Source of the DNA: JANYJA01 sp038229055 | GTDB taxonomy: Bacteria > Acidobacteriota > Terriglobia > Bryobacterales > Bryobacteraceae | NCBI GenBank assembly: GCA_038229055.1 | Contig: JBBROU010000050.1 | Coordinates: 1-33,739, forward strand | Direction: 5' to 3' | Length of the DNA: 33,739 bases | Shown: positions 1 through 8,400 of the stretch, one piece after another | Layout of the letters: each line of letters opens with the position of its first letter | Position numbering within the stretch: position 1 is the stretch's first letter | Notes under the pieces: model-generated | Told to the model about the DNA's origin: nothing | The model's input: the letters and a program-made list of their open reading frames with translations, nothing else | Database searches by the model: none | Program-made: the position numbers and the translations under genes

Positions 1-438
1 AAACTTGAGACGGCGCGCGCCATCATCGAGCAGCGCGGCTACAAGGAAGCTCCGGTATCTACTCTTTTATGGAACGGGCAGCCGCCCTTGTTTGTCTTTC
101 AAAAAGGCAACAACACCTTCGCGCAGCGCCATCATCTGCGCATCTGGCAGAGCAACGCCGTCCTTCAAAGCTTGCCGGTCTGGATCTGCTCGGCGACCCA
201 TGATATTGGCATCGATTTTTCGGAACAGAAAGAGACCTTTATCCACAGGATCGACCCGCGGATCGATTTGGAACGCGCCAAGGTCGCCAGCGATCTGTTG
301 TTTACCGGGAAAGTCGCTTCGCTGGCGCTGGTGGGTCGGCCCGAAGCGCCCACTCACACCCAGAACGCCACCGGAGACACCATCGAAACCGACGGAAAGA
401 TGGTTGTCATTTTGTTCGCTTCCGAAACACCGAAGTGA
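1..438 (+). CDS. LssY C-terminal-domain protein (5' end missing)
   Basis: The reading frame is open from base 1 and ends with TGA at 436-438, so this is the last 145 residues of a gene that begins upstream of the window. The protein contains a histidine pair followed by LRIW (bases 139-156), then an ATHDIGIDF stretch and an HRIDPRIDLERAKV stretch. That order of blocks is typical of the LssY C-terminal domain, which is often the tail of membrane phosphatase-like or secreted proteins. The function of this domain is not established. The next gene starts on the base after the stop, so the two are probably translated together. The family call is by recognition of the motif order only. Confidence 0.72.
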   Translation, partial: KLETARAIIEQRGYKEAPVSTLLWNGQPPLFVFQKGNNTFAQRHHLRIWQSNAVLQSLPVWICSATHDIGIDFSEQKETFIHRIDPRIDLERAKVASDLLFTGKVASLALVGRPEAPTHTQNATGDTIETDGKMVVILFASETPK

Positions 439-951
439 ATGGCTATCCTGTGTCTTGCGGGCGAGGCGATACGCGTTGAGTTTCGTCGCGATCTGCGCGC
501 CCGTCGCGGCCAGCTCGATCCGCGCGGCCCCGAGGTTCACGCCGCCACATTTCTGCGCCGTCGCTTGATGATTCTGGACAGCGCGCTGGAGCAGGATTCA
601 AACGAGCTGGCGCGCATTTTCATTCACGAGGTGTTTCACTTTACGTGGACTCGCCTGGGCAATCCGCTGCGCCGATCGTTCGAAAATATTTTGGAGTTGG
701 AGTTGAATTCACGCGCGCGCGGTGAACTCGGCTGGTCCTCGGAATACCGGAAGAAACTGCTCGCGCTTGAAGACCCTACGCAGCGGACCCGCAAATGGCG
801 TGAATACTGTTGCGAAAGCTTCTGCGATACGGCGGCGTTTCTTCTGGCTGAGTGCGGCGACAACGCCGAGTTCACTCTTTCGCAGCGTCACCGTGAGCGC
901 CGTCGCGCCTGGTTTCGCGCCTCGGTGCTGCGTCAGTCAATCCCGGTATAA
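439..951 (+). CDS. small HExxH zinc-metallopeptidase-like protein
   Basis: This 170-residue protein starts at the ATG immediately after the TGA of the upstream gene, which indicates translational coupling. It carries HEVFH at residues 63-67, a zinc-binding HExxH motif. Downstream there is a Cys-rich block YCCESFCDTAA (residues 123-133) whose Glu126 could be the third metal ligand, as in gluzincin-type peptidases. There is no signal peptide, so the protein should be cytoplasmic. I do not recognise a named family. What is seen is a compact alpha-helical protein with a plausible zinc site. Its position suggests a role linked to the preceding LssY-domain protein, but no substrate can be proposed. 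Confidence 0.72.
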   Translation: MAILCLAGEAIRVEFRRDLRARRGQLDPRGPEVHAATFLRRRLMILDSALEQDSNELARIFIHEVFHFTWTRLGNPLRRSFENILELELNSRARGELGWSSEYRKKLLALEDPTQRTRKWREYCCESFCDTAAFLLAECGDNAEFTLSQRHRERRRAWFRASVLRQSIPV

Positions 952-970
952 TTAAGGCGAGGAGCGATTC

Positions 971-1555
971 GTGTCTGTATCCCAGGTATTGCGCGTAGCT
1001 GCAGCGGCTGCGTTGCTGGCGCTAGCGGCGTGTTCACCCAACCGGACGGTGAGTGCCCAATCGGTGCGGCCCAATAAAGATCGTCAGACGGCTCCCGATT
1101 TTGTGTTGAAGGATTCCCTCGGGACGCCAGTAAAGCTCTCCGATTTCAAAGGCAAGGTGGTGCTGCTCGATTTCTGGGCCACGTGGTGCGGGCCTTGCAA
1201 AATCGAGATCCCGTGGTTCATCGAGTTCGAGCGCAAAAATAAAGACAAAGGTCTGGTTGTGCTTGGCGTGTCGATGGATGAAGACGGCTGGACTTCGGTG
1301 AAGCCCTACGTCAAGGAGTTGGGCATCAACTACCGGATCATGGTGGGCGACAGCAAAATCGAACAGCAGTACGGCGGAATTGACGCGCTCCCGACCACCT
1401 TGCTGATCGATCGCGAAGGCAAAATCGCCTCCGTTCACGTTGGTGTCGCCAGTAAACAGGACTTTGAGGATGCAATTGAAAAACTTCTGCAGACGAACAC
1501 TGCTTCACGGCAGCCTGGGCTTGTCCCTCCTGCCGCTTACGTTCGCGCCAACTAG
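971..1555 (+). CDS. TlpA-type thioredoxin-fold lipoprotein
   Basis: A thiol-disulfide oxidoreductase of the TlpA/ResA group that would work outside the inner membrane. The GTG start at 971 has a strong ribosome site, GAGGAG at 959-964. Residues 1-20 form a lipoprotein signal peptide ending LAAC, with the lipidated Cys at 21. The thioredoxin domain covers roughly residues 40-180. The active site WCGPC is at residues 72-76 and the conserved cis-proline follows in ALPTTLLID (about 139-147). The normal family end would fall near EKLLQ. The last twenty or so residues are an unusual tail rich in Pro and Ala, because this stretch also encodes the signal peptide of the next gene in another frame. The neighbour is a DsbD-N-like protein, so the pair probably forms a small periplasmic redox module. 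Confidence 0.9.
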   Translation: MSVSQVLRVAAAAALLALAACSPNRTVSAQSVRPNKDRQTAPDFVLKDSLGTPVKLSDFKGKVVLLDFWATWCGPCKIEIPWFIEFERKNKDKGLVVLGVSMDEDGWTSVKPYVKELGINYRIMVGDSKIEQQYGGIDALPTTLLIDREGKIASVHVGVASKQDFEDAIEKLLQTNTASRQPGLVPPAAYVRAN

Positions 1556-1970
1556 TTTTGCGCAAACCGGTCCGGTACTCACCGTTACTCCGCCTTCGAA
1601 GCTGAAAGTGAAGCGCGGCGGCACGGCCACGCTGAAATTGGCGACATCGCTGAATGCGGGATTTCACGCCAACAGCAGCACGCCCTCGGAAAGCTATTTG
1701 ATTCCGCTCAAACTCACATGGACGCCCGGAGTATTGGAGCCGGTCGACATCGATTATCCCAAGGGCCATCTTCAGAAGTATTCTTTTTCGGAAAAGCCGC
1801 TGTCCGTCATTACCGGTGCGATTGACATCTCGACCAAATTCAAAGCCGCGCCAGCCGCGCCAGCGGGTCCGGCCATGATGACCGGCAAGATTCGATTTCA
1901 GGCATGCAATGACAACGCTTGCTTCGCCCCCAAAACCGTCGAAGTAAAACTCACAGTTGACATAGAGTAG
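1470..1970 (+). CDS. secreted DsbD N-terminal-domain-like (disulfide-relay) protein
   Basis: This is a 166-residue exported protein. I chose the ATG at 1470 because it gives a clean signal peptide: basic MQLKNFCRR, a hydrophobic core, and an end at SFAQ. The GAGG just upstream is close to the start. An in-frame TTG at 1440 is possible but spoils the signal peptide. The mature part is an immunoglobulin-like beta domain with two cysteines in QACNDNACF (about Cys146 and Cys151). This pattern fits DsbD-alpha/DsbC-like domains, which pass electrons from a membrane thiol carrier. The gene overlaps the 3' end of the TlpA gene by 86 bases in a different frame. Together they suggest a thioredoxin-like protein and its reductant, although no DsbD membrane domain is present here. 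Confidence 0.8.
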   Translation: MQLKNFCRRTLLHGSLGLSLLPLTFAPTSFAQTGPVLTVTPPSKLKVKRGGTATLKLATSLNAGFHANSSTPSESYLIPLKLTWTPGVLEPVDIDYPKGHLQKYSFSEKPLSVITGAIDISTKFKAAPAAPAGPAMMTGKIRFQACNDNACFAPKTVEVKLTVDIE

Positions 1971-1986
1971 ATCGGTCATTCTTAAT

Positions 1987-2004
1987 CGGAACGTAATCGT
2001 TCCG
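1987..2004. promoter_or_regulatory. perfect short palindrome upstream of the TonB-dependent receptor
   Basis: CGGAACG, a TAAT spacer and CGTTCCG form a perfect 7-base inverted repeat in the 82-base gap before the receptor gene. It could be an operator for a dimeric regulator or a weak hairpin ending the redox transcript. No T-run follows it, which makes the operator reading somewhat more likely. Nothing in the sequence identifies a binding protein. Confidence 0.4.
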
Positions 2005-2052
2005 TAACGATCCCCTTTGTAATCTGAATGGTTGCAAGCCTTAAATCCAACC

Positions 2053-5000
2053 ATGAATTTACAAAGAGCGACGGCCTTAGCGGCCTTAAGTGTTGCCATG
2101 TGCCTTTCGGCACTGGCCCAAACCGATGTTGGCAGAATTGTAGGAACAGTCACCGATCCCGCGGGCGCGGTCGTTTCTGCTGCCAACATCGAAGTCAAGA
2201 ACGAGAAAACCGGCGAAAAACGCAATATCCTGACCAATGACAGGGGTTACTATATCGTTACAAATCTAAATCCGGCGCCCTACTCCATCACGGCTAGTGG
2301 CGTCGGGCTTGGGCCTAACGAGACTCACGGTATCAACATTGGAGTAGGTCAGGAACGGCAGGTCGATATTACGATCTCGCCCGCCACTCTGGCGCAGCAG
2401 GTCAATGTGTCCGGTGGGGATTTGGCGGTAGTGGACACCAGTTCGGCGCGGATTGGAGCGAATGTCAGCGAGCGCGAAGTGGCTAGCCTGCCGTTGAACG
2501 GACGTCAACTTTCGCAGCTTTATTTGCTTGCCCCCGGTGCCCAGACGGCAGGCGGCGGAACATATGACAACATCCGCTTCAGCGGCCGCGCCAACCAGCA
2601 GAATGCGGTCCGCTTCGATGGAATTGAGGGTGGTTCCATCATTGACTCCTCTCCGGGGAATCTGAACGGGGAAACCTCGTCCGCCTTCCGGCTCCAGGCA
2701 AGTCTGGAAACGGTGCAGGAGTTTCGCGTGGACTCCAGCAACTACCCTGCGGAATACGGCACTGGGACCGGCGGCCAGATCAGCATCATCACCAAATCCG
2801 GTGGAAACGAAGTTCACGGCGGCCTCTTTGAATACGTTCGCAACGATGCATTCGACGCGCGGAATTTCTTCGATCGCGGCGGAGTGACTCCGCTGCGCCT
2901 GAACCAGTTTGGCGCGTCATTGGGCGGCCCGATCGTTCGCAACAAGGTGTTTGCGTTCGGGAGTTATGAAGGTTTGCTGCAGAGGGCCAGCGCTAATTTC
3001 ATCGGCCAGGTTCCAAGCGCTTCTGCGCGGTTGCGCGCGGTACCGGGCATTCAACCCTTATTGGCTGCTTATCCGCTCGGTATTCAGCACACCGCCAACC
3101 CCGACTTCGATGTCGCCCAGTTAGTGGGCAGCAATAAAGTTGACGAACACTCAGGCAGCATTCGCCTCGATTACAAAATTAACGATACGTACACTTTCTA
3201 TACCCGCTATTTCCGCGACCAGGGTACCTCCACCGCGCCTTTCGACGTAACGGGCAGCGCATTTCTCGCGACGGCAGCTCCCCAGAACGGAATCGTGAGT
3301 TTGCAGCGGATTCTGAGCCCTTCCGTTATCAACGAAACTAAATTCGGCTTCAACGGCGCGAAGACCCGGGCAAACGGGATTGCTCCTCAGGTGCCGGGCG
3401 TCGACTTATCGGCAGCCACTCTAGTGATTGGCGGATCGTCGGTTCTTTCCGGTATTGGCGGACAGGGAACGAGCGCCGGAATTGCCACCCCGAGCGGCTT
3501 GGTGCGCGCCAATAGCGCTACCAATGGCCGTGGCCAGCCGTATACGAATTACTCGCTTTCCGGCATCGATAACTTGAGCTGGGTCGATGGGAATCACAAT
3601 TTCAAGTTCGGCTATGAAATGCGCGCCATCCGGCTCTACACCGATCGGTTGGGGGGCACTACTTACACCTTCAGCAACATCGCGGATTTTCTGGCGAACA
3701 AAACTAGCGCGGTCAGCGTCGTCGGCGACGTAAGTGCGCCCAGCCCCTACAACAATGGCGTGACCGGCAACCGCTTCGCGAAGGCGGAATGGTACATCGG
3801 GTATGCGCAGGACGAATGGAAGCTTCGGCCGAACCTGACCATGAGTTACGGTATGCGCTACGAGTATTACACTCCCTTGCGCGAAGCCAAGCACCGAGAC
3901 GTGATCTTTAACATTGTCACTGGCCAGATCGATCCGCCCACCAAACAGTTTTTCAAGAGCTCCAAAACAAATTTCGGCCCGAGGCTGGCGTTCAGCTTTT
4001 CGCCGGAAAGATTCAACAAGACGGTATTTCGCATTGGCGCGGGATATTACTACGGGCCGGGCCAGGTTGAAGATGAGATCCAGCCGATCGAAAGCGATCG
4101 CGTGAACATCAGCCTTCCAGGCGGTACACCGTATCCCGTCAACCCGTCGGCGCTCATCAGGGGTTTCAACATCAACAATCCCAAGGCCGGTATTTCGCTG
4201 CGCGCCTATGCTCCGGGTTATACCATTCCCGAGAAGGTTCTTTCCTATACCGCATCCGTCCAGCAGCAATTGCCGTTTAGCTCTGTGTTGACCGTGGCCT
4301 ATGTCGGGAGCCAGGGGCGCAATCTGTTCCTGCGCGGCATTGCCAACCTGATTACCGGGGTGAGCACGAATCCGAAGACTGGGGCGGCAATCGTAACTCG
4401 TCAGTTCGGCGCGCGTTTCGGCGAGATTGATTATAAGACGAGCGGCGGCACGGACAACTACAATTCGCTGCAGACGACCTTGAACCGTCGTTTCAGCCGC
4501 GGGCTCACCATCGCCGGACAGTGGACCTACGGGCACAGCATCGGGAACAGCGGCGGCTCGAATGAAGCACAGACGGCGGCGAGCCCGTACAACTTCGGCC
4601 TTGACCGCGGTAACAACGCATTCGACGTTCGTCATAGCGCCAACGTGACTGCTCTATATGAGCTTCCGATCGGTCGCGGACGTAAGTATGGCGATAGCAT
4701 GAACCCCGTGGCCGACCTGCTGGTAGGCGGATGGGAACTCGGCGGCGTGTTCAATGGACGCACCGGTTTGCCGCTTGACCTTCGCGTGATTCGGAATGAC
4801 GTCGTTTACCTGGATACTCGCGACGGCAGCATTGTCAACGCTCCGATTCTGGTGGGCGGCAAGCCCGTCACCGTAGCGGTCATCAACACTCCCGGCGGCG
4901 GCGCATCGCGTTCCGTCCGCAGACCCAATGTGGTGGCCGGCGTCGATCCGTTTCTCCACACCGGTGACAAACGGTTCTTCCTGAATCCCGCGGCTTTCTC

Positions 5001-5346
5001 GATTCCGGCCCCGGGCACCTTCGGAAACTATGGCAGAAATACGCTCCATGGCCCCGGGCTGTCTCAGTTCGATCTCACACTGCACAAGCGCTTCCCGGTG
5101 AACGAACGCATGAACTTCGAGTTTCGCGCCGAGGCTTACAACATCCTGAATCGCGCCAACTTCGCCAACCCCCCGATCACGCTGGCTAACAATCTCGGGA
5201 CCGGCGCGAACCGCGTTCAGCCTGGGCAGCCTTTCTCGGGATCGTCATCGGGTGGAGGCTTCGGCATCATTACCTCGACGGTCGAACGCACCGTTGGGCT
5301 CGGGGCCTCGCGCCAGATTCAGATTTCGCTCCGGCTCAATTTCTAG
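2053..5346 (+). CDS. TonB-dependent receptor with carboxypeptidase-regulatory-like domain (Oar-like)
   Basis: This is a 1097-residue outer-membrane beta-barrel of the large Oar/TonB-dependent type that is multiplied in Acidobacteria. Such proteins usually take up large carbohydrate- or peptide-derived ligands using TonB energy. The ATG at 2053 gives a signal peptide ending LSALAQ. An in-frame TTG at 2032 is less likely. After the signal comes a carboxypeptidase-regulatory-like domain (roughly residues 25-105, with GRIVGTVTDPAGAVV). A plug domain follows, with VASLPLNGRQLSQLYLLAPG and GTGTGGQISIITKSGGNEV. The long barrel ends in QISLRLNF, a typical C-terminal aromatic residue for outer-membrane insertion. 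No clear Shine-Dalgarno site is seen. The stop codon lies inside a CTAG shared with the convergent glycosyltransferase. The ligand cannot be told from the sequence. Confidence 0.93.
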   Translation: MNLQRATALAALSVAMCLSALAQTDVGRIVGTVTDPAGAVVSAANIEVKNEKTGEKRNILTNDRGYYIVTNLNPAPYSITASGVGLGPNETHGINIGVGQERQVDITISPATLAQQVNVSGGDLAVVDTSSARIGANVSEREVASLPLNGRQLSQLYLLAPGAQTAGGGTYDNIRFSGRANQQNAVRFDGIEGGSIIDSSPGNLNGETSSAFRLQASLETVQEFRVDSSNYPAEYGTGTGGQISIITKSGGNEVHGGLFEYVRNDAFDARNFFDRGGVTPLRLNQFGASLGGPIVRNKVFAFGSYEGLLQRASANFIGQVPSASARLRAVPGIQPLLAAYPLGIQHTANPDFDVAQLVGSNKVDEHSGSIRLDYKINDTYTFYTRYFRDQGTSTAPFDVTGSAFLATAAPQNGIVSLQRILSPSVINETKFGFNGAKTRANGIAPQVPGVDLSAATLVIGGSSVLSGIGGQGTSAGIATPSGLVRANSATNGRGQPYTNYSLSGIDNLSWVDGNHNFKFGYEMRAIRLYTDRLGGTTYTFSNIADFLANKTSAVSVVGDVSAPSPYNNGVTGNRFAKAEWYIGYAQDEWKLRPNLTMSYGMRYEYYTPLREAKHRDVIFNIVTGQIDPPTKQFFKSSKTNFGPRLAFSFSPERFNKTVFRIGAGYYYGPGQVEDEIQPIESDRVNISLPGGTPYPVNPSALIRGFNINNPKAGISLRAYAPGYTIPEKVLSYTASVQQQLPFSSVLTVAYVGSQGRNLFLRGIANLITGVSTNPKTGAAIVTRQFGARFGEIDYKTSGGTDNYNSLQTTLNRRFSRGLTIAGQWTYGHSIGNSGGSNEAQTAASPYNFGLDRGNNAFDVRHSANVTALYELPIGRGRKYGDSMNPVADLLVGGWELGGVFNGRTGLPLDLRVIRNDVVYLDTRDGSIVNAPILVGGKPVTVAVINTPGGGASRSVRRPNVVAGVDPFLHTGDKRFFLNPAAFSIPAPGTFGNYGRNTLHGPGLSQFDLTLHKRFPVNERMNFEFRAEAYNILNRANFANPPITLANNLGTGANRVQPGQPFSGSSSGGGFGIITSTVERTVGLGASRQIQISLRLNF

Positions 5347-6464
5347 CCCAGCCTGGAGAGCAGTTGCGCGGCCCCCGTTTGCCAGTTCAGACGAGTCTTG
5401 AATTCGTGGTGAGCGGACCGCGCAAGATCCTCATAGTTGTCGCATGAACAAATGCGGGCGCCGTAATCGTCGGCTCCCGCATTTGTCGTTAATAGGTATC
5501 CATTCACTCCATCGCGCACGATGGTGGGAATTCCGCCAACCGCCGGAGCCAAAACGGGAACGGCAAGTGAATTCGCCTCGCTCAGCACCGCCGGTGAACA
5601 GTCCGCGCGAGCCGGCAGCAGCAGGAAATGCGCGCGCGCCAGCTCGTCATAGATCCTGCGGCTTCCCGCGGCCGTTCCTTTATCGATGTAACCCAACCAG
5701 CGGACGTTCGCAGCGCGCGACGCCCCGGCATCCGGAGCGCATCCGATTACCGTCAACTCCGCGGATCGTCCAGCCCGGTTCAACTCTCGCATCACTGAGA
5801 GCGCCAGCGGTCCACCTTTGCGGCGCCACTCGACACCGATGAATAACAGACGGCGGATTCCGGCTGAACGTTTTTTTATCACGGCTTCGATTTCGGCGCT
5901 CGAGGGCCGCCAGGGAACATTTGCGCCGAACGGAATTACGGCGAGCTTCTCGGAAGCGGCGTGGTAATCGTCCTTGGCCGAGGCCGCGGCCCACTCCGAA
6001 GAATATATGGCCATCCGGCAGCGGTTCAATGCGAGCTGCTCGGCGGCATGGCCGTCGCGGGCGCTTTCCGGAGTTAAGCGGCTGAAGTTGTCGTAGAAAT
6101 TCTCCATGCGCGCGAACGTCGCATCGGTCCAGATCACGATGGGCTTCTCGCATTCGAGATAGCTCACCGGAACGCTGCCGGGGCTCAGCACCACATCGCA
6201 AGGCGAGCGTTCAATATGGCGCGCAATCTGGCGGGCATAATCGCGCAGGATCACCGGCTCGCGGTGCCGCAGATAATTCTGACCGCGCAATCTATTCGTG
6301 AGCGCCTGCTTGGCTTTGAAGAAAGTTGCCGCGCGCTCCGCCAGAGGGCCGATGAAATCAATCTCGGCGCCTTGTGCCGCAAGCGCCTTCGCCATGAAGT
6401 AGGGTGTTCCCGACCAGTGCGCCACGGAGCGCGCATCGAAGGTCGTGACGAACCCGATCTTCAC
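5343..6464 (-). CDS. GT4-family glycosyltransferase
   Basis: This 373-residue protein has the two Rossmann domains of GT-B glycosyltransferases. The N-terminus MKIGFVTTFDARSVAHWSGT is the acceptor-domain start. The second domain contains RRLLFIGVEWRRKGG, followed by the donor-site block LSEANSLAVPVLAPAVGG and the tail IPTIVRDGVNGYLL. This matches the E-x7-E region of retaining GT4 enzymes, with the first Glu present and the second position not obviously Glu. It probably transfers a sugar from a nucleotide donor in cell-envelope or polysaccharide synthesis. Its ATG overlaps the stop of the upstream aminotransferase by four bases, so the two are co-translated. Its stop overlaps the convergent receptor gene. 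The acceptor and sugar are not predictable. Confidence 0.88.
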   Translation of the reverse strand: MKIGFVTTFDARSVAHWSGTPYFMAKALAAQGAEIDFIGPLAERAATFFKAKQALTNRLRGQNYLRHREPVILRDYARQIARHIERSPCDVVLSPGSVPVSYLECEKPIVIWTDATFARMENFYDNFSRLTPESARDGHAAEQLALNRCRMAIYSSEWAAASAKDDYHAASEKLAVIPFGANVPWRPSSAEIEAVIKKRSAGIRRLLFIGVEWRRKGGPLALSVMRELNRAGRSAELTVIGCAPDAGASRAANVRWLGYIDKGTAAGSRRIYDELARAHFLLLPARADCSPAVLSEANSLAVPVLAPAVGGIPTIVRDGVNGYLLTTNAGADDYGARICSCDNYEDLARSAHHEFKTRLNWQTGAAQLLSRLG

Positions 6465-7645
6465 GCGTGTTTTAAGAACTGCTGAATCGCGCGCGTGGCC
6501 TGCCGGATCCGCTGCTCATTCTCTACAAACGCGAACCGCACGAATCCTTCACCCAGTGGACCGAAGCCAACTCCGGGGGAGACCGCGACCAGCGCCTCCT
6601 CCATCAGAATCTTGGCAAATTCCAGCGATCCGCCATCGCGATATTTCTCGGGCACGGGAGCCCACAGGAACATGGAGCCGCGCGGTGTATCGACGGGCCA
6701 TCCGGCACGCTTCAAGCCAGATACCAGCACGTCGCGGCGGCGCTGATACGTGGCGCAGATCTTCTTGGTGTCTTCCTCACACTCGCGCAGCGCGATGATG
6801 GACGCGATCTGCACCGGCTGAAACACGCCGTAATCCAGATAGCTTTTGATGCGAGCCAGAGCGGCGATCATCTCGCGGTTGCCGAGGCAGAATCCCACGC
6901 GCCATCCGGCCATGTTGTAAGACTTCGAAAGTGAAAAAATTTCGACGGCGATCTCCTTGGCGCCATCCACCTGCAAGATACTGGGCGCCTGGTAACCGTC
7001 GAACCCGATATCCGCATATGCGAAATCGTGAATGATGTAAGTGCCGTGGTGCGCAGCCAGGCGCACGATGTCGCGGAAGAAATCCAGATCGACACACGTA
7101 GTAGTGGGATTGTGCGGAAATGAGATGAGAATCATCCTCGGTGGCTTACCGGTCTTGTACAAGTGTTCCAGGCGATTCAGGAATGTCGCGCTATCCGGCA
7201 TCGGCAGCATGCAGGCTTCGCCTTCGGACATGATGACGCCGTATTGATGAATGGGATAAGCTGGGTTCGGCGAGACCACCACATCACCCGGTCCGATCGT
7301 CGCGAACAGCAGGTGCGCCAGCGCGTCCTTCGCCCCTATGGTGACGATCGCCTCGGTATCCGCATCCAGTTCCACCCCGTAGTTGTTCCGGTAGCGCTTC
7401 ACGATCTCATCGCGAAGGTGCGGAATGCCCTTCGATTGCGAATACCGGTGATTGCGCGGATTGCGCACGGCCTCGATCAGCTTGTTCACCACGCGGCGCG
7501 GCGTGGCGCCATCCGGATTTCCCATCCCGAGATCGACGACATCCATCTGCCGTGCGCGTGCCTTCGCTTTCATTTCATTGATGACGCTGAAAACGTAAGG
7601 CGGCAGCTTCTGGATGCGATAGAAGTCTTGTTTGGTGGCGAGCAT
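6461..7645 (-). CDS. alaC: AlaC-type PLP-dependent aminotransferase
   Basis: A 394-residue fold-type I aminotransferase that closely follows the layout of E. coli AlaC (glutamate-pyruvate aminotransferase), which makes alanine from pyruvate. Matching blocks include MGNPDGATP (residues 41-49), IVTIGAKDALAHL, SFPHNPTTTCVDLDFF, HDFAYADIGFDGYQAPSI and SLSKSYNMAGWR. Lys241 in the last block is the expected PLP-binding lysine. Length is normal for the family. It is the first gene of a two-gene unit, and its stop overlaps the start of the glycosyltransferase by four bases. The physiological link between the two is unclear. A role in another amino-acid pathway, such as a diaminopimelate- or methionine-type aminotransferase, is the main alternative. 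Confidence 0.88.
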   Translation of the reverse strand: MLATKQDFYRIQKLPPYVFSVINEMKAKARARQMDVVDLGMGNPDGATPRRVVNKLIEAVRNPRNHRYSQSKGIPHLRDEIVKRYRNNYGVELDADTEAIVTIGAKDALAHLLFATIGPGDVVVSPNPAYPIHQYGVIMSEGEACMLPMPDSATFLNRLEHLYKTGKPPRMILISFPHNPTTTCVDLDFFRDIVRLAAHHGTYIIHDFAYADIGFDGYQAPSILQVDGAKEIAVEIFSLSKSYNMAGWRVGFCLGNREMIAALARIKSYLDYGVFQPVQIASIIALRECEEDTKKICATYQRRRDVLVSGLKRAGWPVDTPRGSMFLWAPVPEKYRDGGSLEFAKILMEEALVAVSPGVGFGPLGEGFVRFAFVENEQRIRQATRAIQQFLKHA

Positions 7646-7676
7646 GAAACGTTATTTTACCCGTTCAGCGAACGCC

Positions 7677-8300
7677 TTAGCTCACCAGATCCGCGTGAAC
7701 GATAAAACGTTTCGGAGCGGAGCCCACGTAATGAAACGGGTAGCAGGTGATCAGGTTGAGGACGGCATTCGAGGTGGGCTTAAGGCAGGCGGTATTGTCG
7801 GGACTGATAATGCTGATCGTATCCACGCGGTAACGATAGGCGCGCTCGTGCGTTTCCAGAACGATCTCGTCACCTTTCCTGATGTCCTTCAACAAGCGGA
7901 AATGCGTGTCGCGATGTCCGGCAATAATGCAGTTGCCGGTGTCGCCGGGCAAAGCCGTGCCGTGCATGTGCCCAGGGCCGCGCCGCAATGAACGATCGTC
8001 AGTGCCTTCGAGGACATAAAGCACGGCGGAAAGTCGCGGGATGGAAAGCTTGGCAACCGATTCGCCGGGCTGGATACGATTCGTTGCGGGAGGGGAAGCA
8101 GAATTGGGGAGTGGCGAGCTTGGAAGGGGATTCGAGTCGGCGGACACAGCCTCGGGGCTGCCGCCGTTGTTCCAGGATCCAGCGGCGTCGGTCTGTCCGG
8201 ACCGGGAAGTCAAAAACTCGCGCACGCCGCTTACCGCGATATAACCCCCGATGGCGAGCATCAGCCACGCGATGATTGTAGCGAACCCTTTCATGTTCAT
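7677..8300 (-). CDS. class D sortase
   Basis: This 207-residue transpeptidase should be held in the inner membrane by one N-terminal helix (residues about 7-24). A Ser/Pro-rich linker (about 40-80) and a sortase domain follow. All three catalytic residues are visible: His129 in AGHRDTHFR, Cys186 in LNLITCYPF and Arg198 in APKRFIV. The TLxTC-like motif and the small domain fit class D. Sortases cut an LPxT-type motif and join the protein to an amine acceptor. In a Gram-negative cell the acceptor is not known. The gene lies 100 bases downstream of a protein with exactly such a tail, on the same strand. That makes it the obvious substrate. A terminator between them may keep sortase levels low. 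Confidence 0.92.
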   Translation of the reverse strand: MNMKGFATIIAWLMLAIGGYIAVSGVREFLTSRSGQTDAAGSWNNGGSPEAVSADSNPLPSSPLPNSASPPATNRIQPGESVAKLSIPRLSAVLYVLEGTDDRSLRRGPGHMHGTALPGDTGNCIIAGHRDTHFRLLKDIRKGDEIVLETHERAYRYRVDTISIISPDNTACLKPTSNAVLNLITCYPFHYVGSAPKRFIVHADLVS

Positions 8301-8343
8301 AGATGCTGTGCAGCCTTGAAGTCAGGTTATAAAAAGTCGGGTT

Positions 8344-8378
8344 AAAAAAAAAGGAGCGCGCGAGTTATCGCGCACTCC
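8344..8378 (-). terminator. intrinsic terminator after the sortase-substrate gene
   Basis: Read on the minus strand, an 11-base stem (8353-8363 pairing with 8368-8378, one G/T-type mismatch) with a four-base loop is followed by nine T residues (the A-run at 8344-8352 on the plus strand). It lies 22 bases after the stop of the anchored protein and 43 bases before the sortase start. Transcription of the sortase therefore probably depends on partial read-through. Confidence 0.85.
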
Positions 8379-8400
8379 CTTTGTTGCCGGTAACTATGAA

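Noticed and set aside
3421..4635. Long open frame antisense to the TonB-dependent receptor
   Set aside because: No domain, no signal, and it lies wholly inside a gene with clear family structure.
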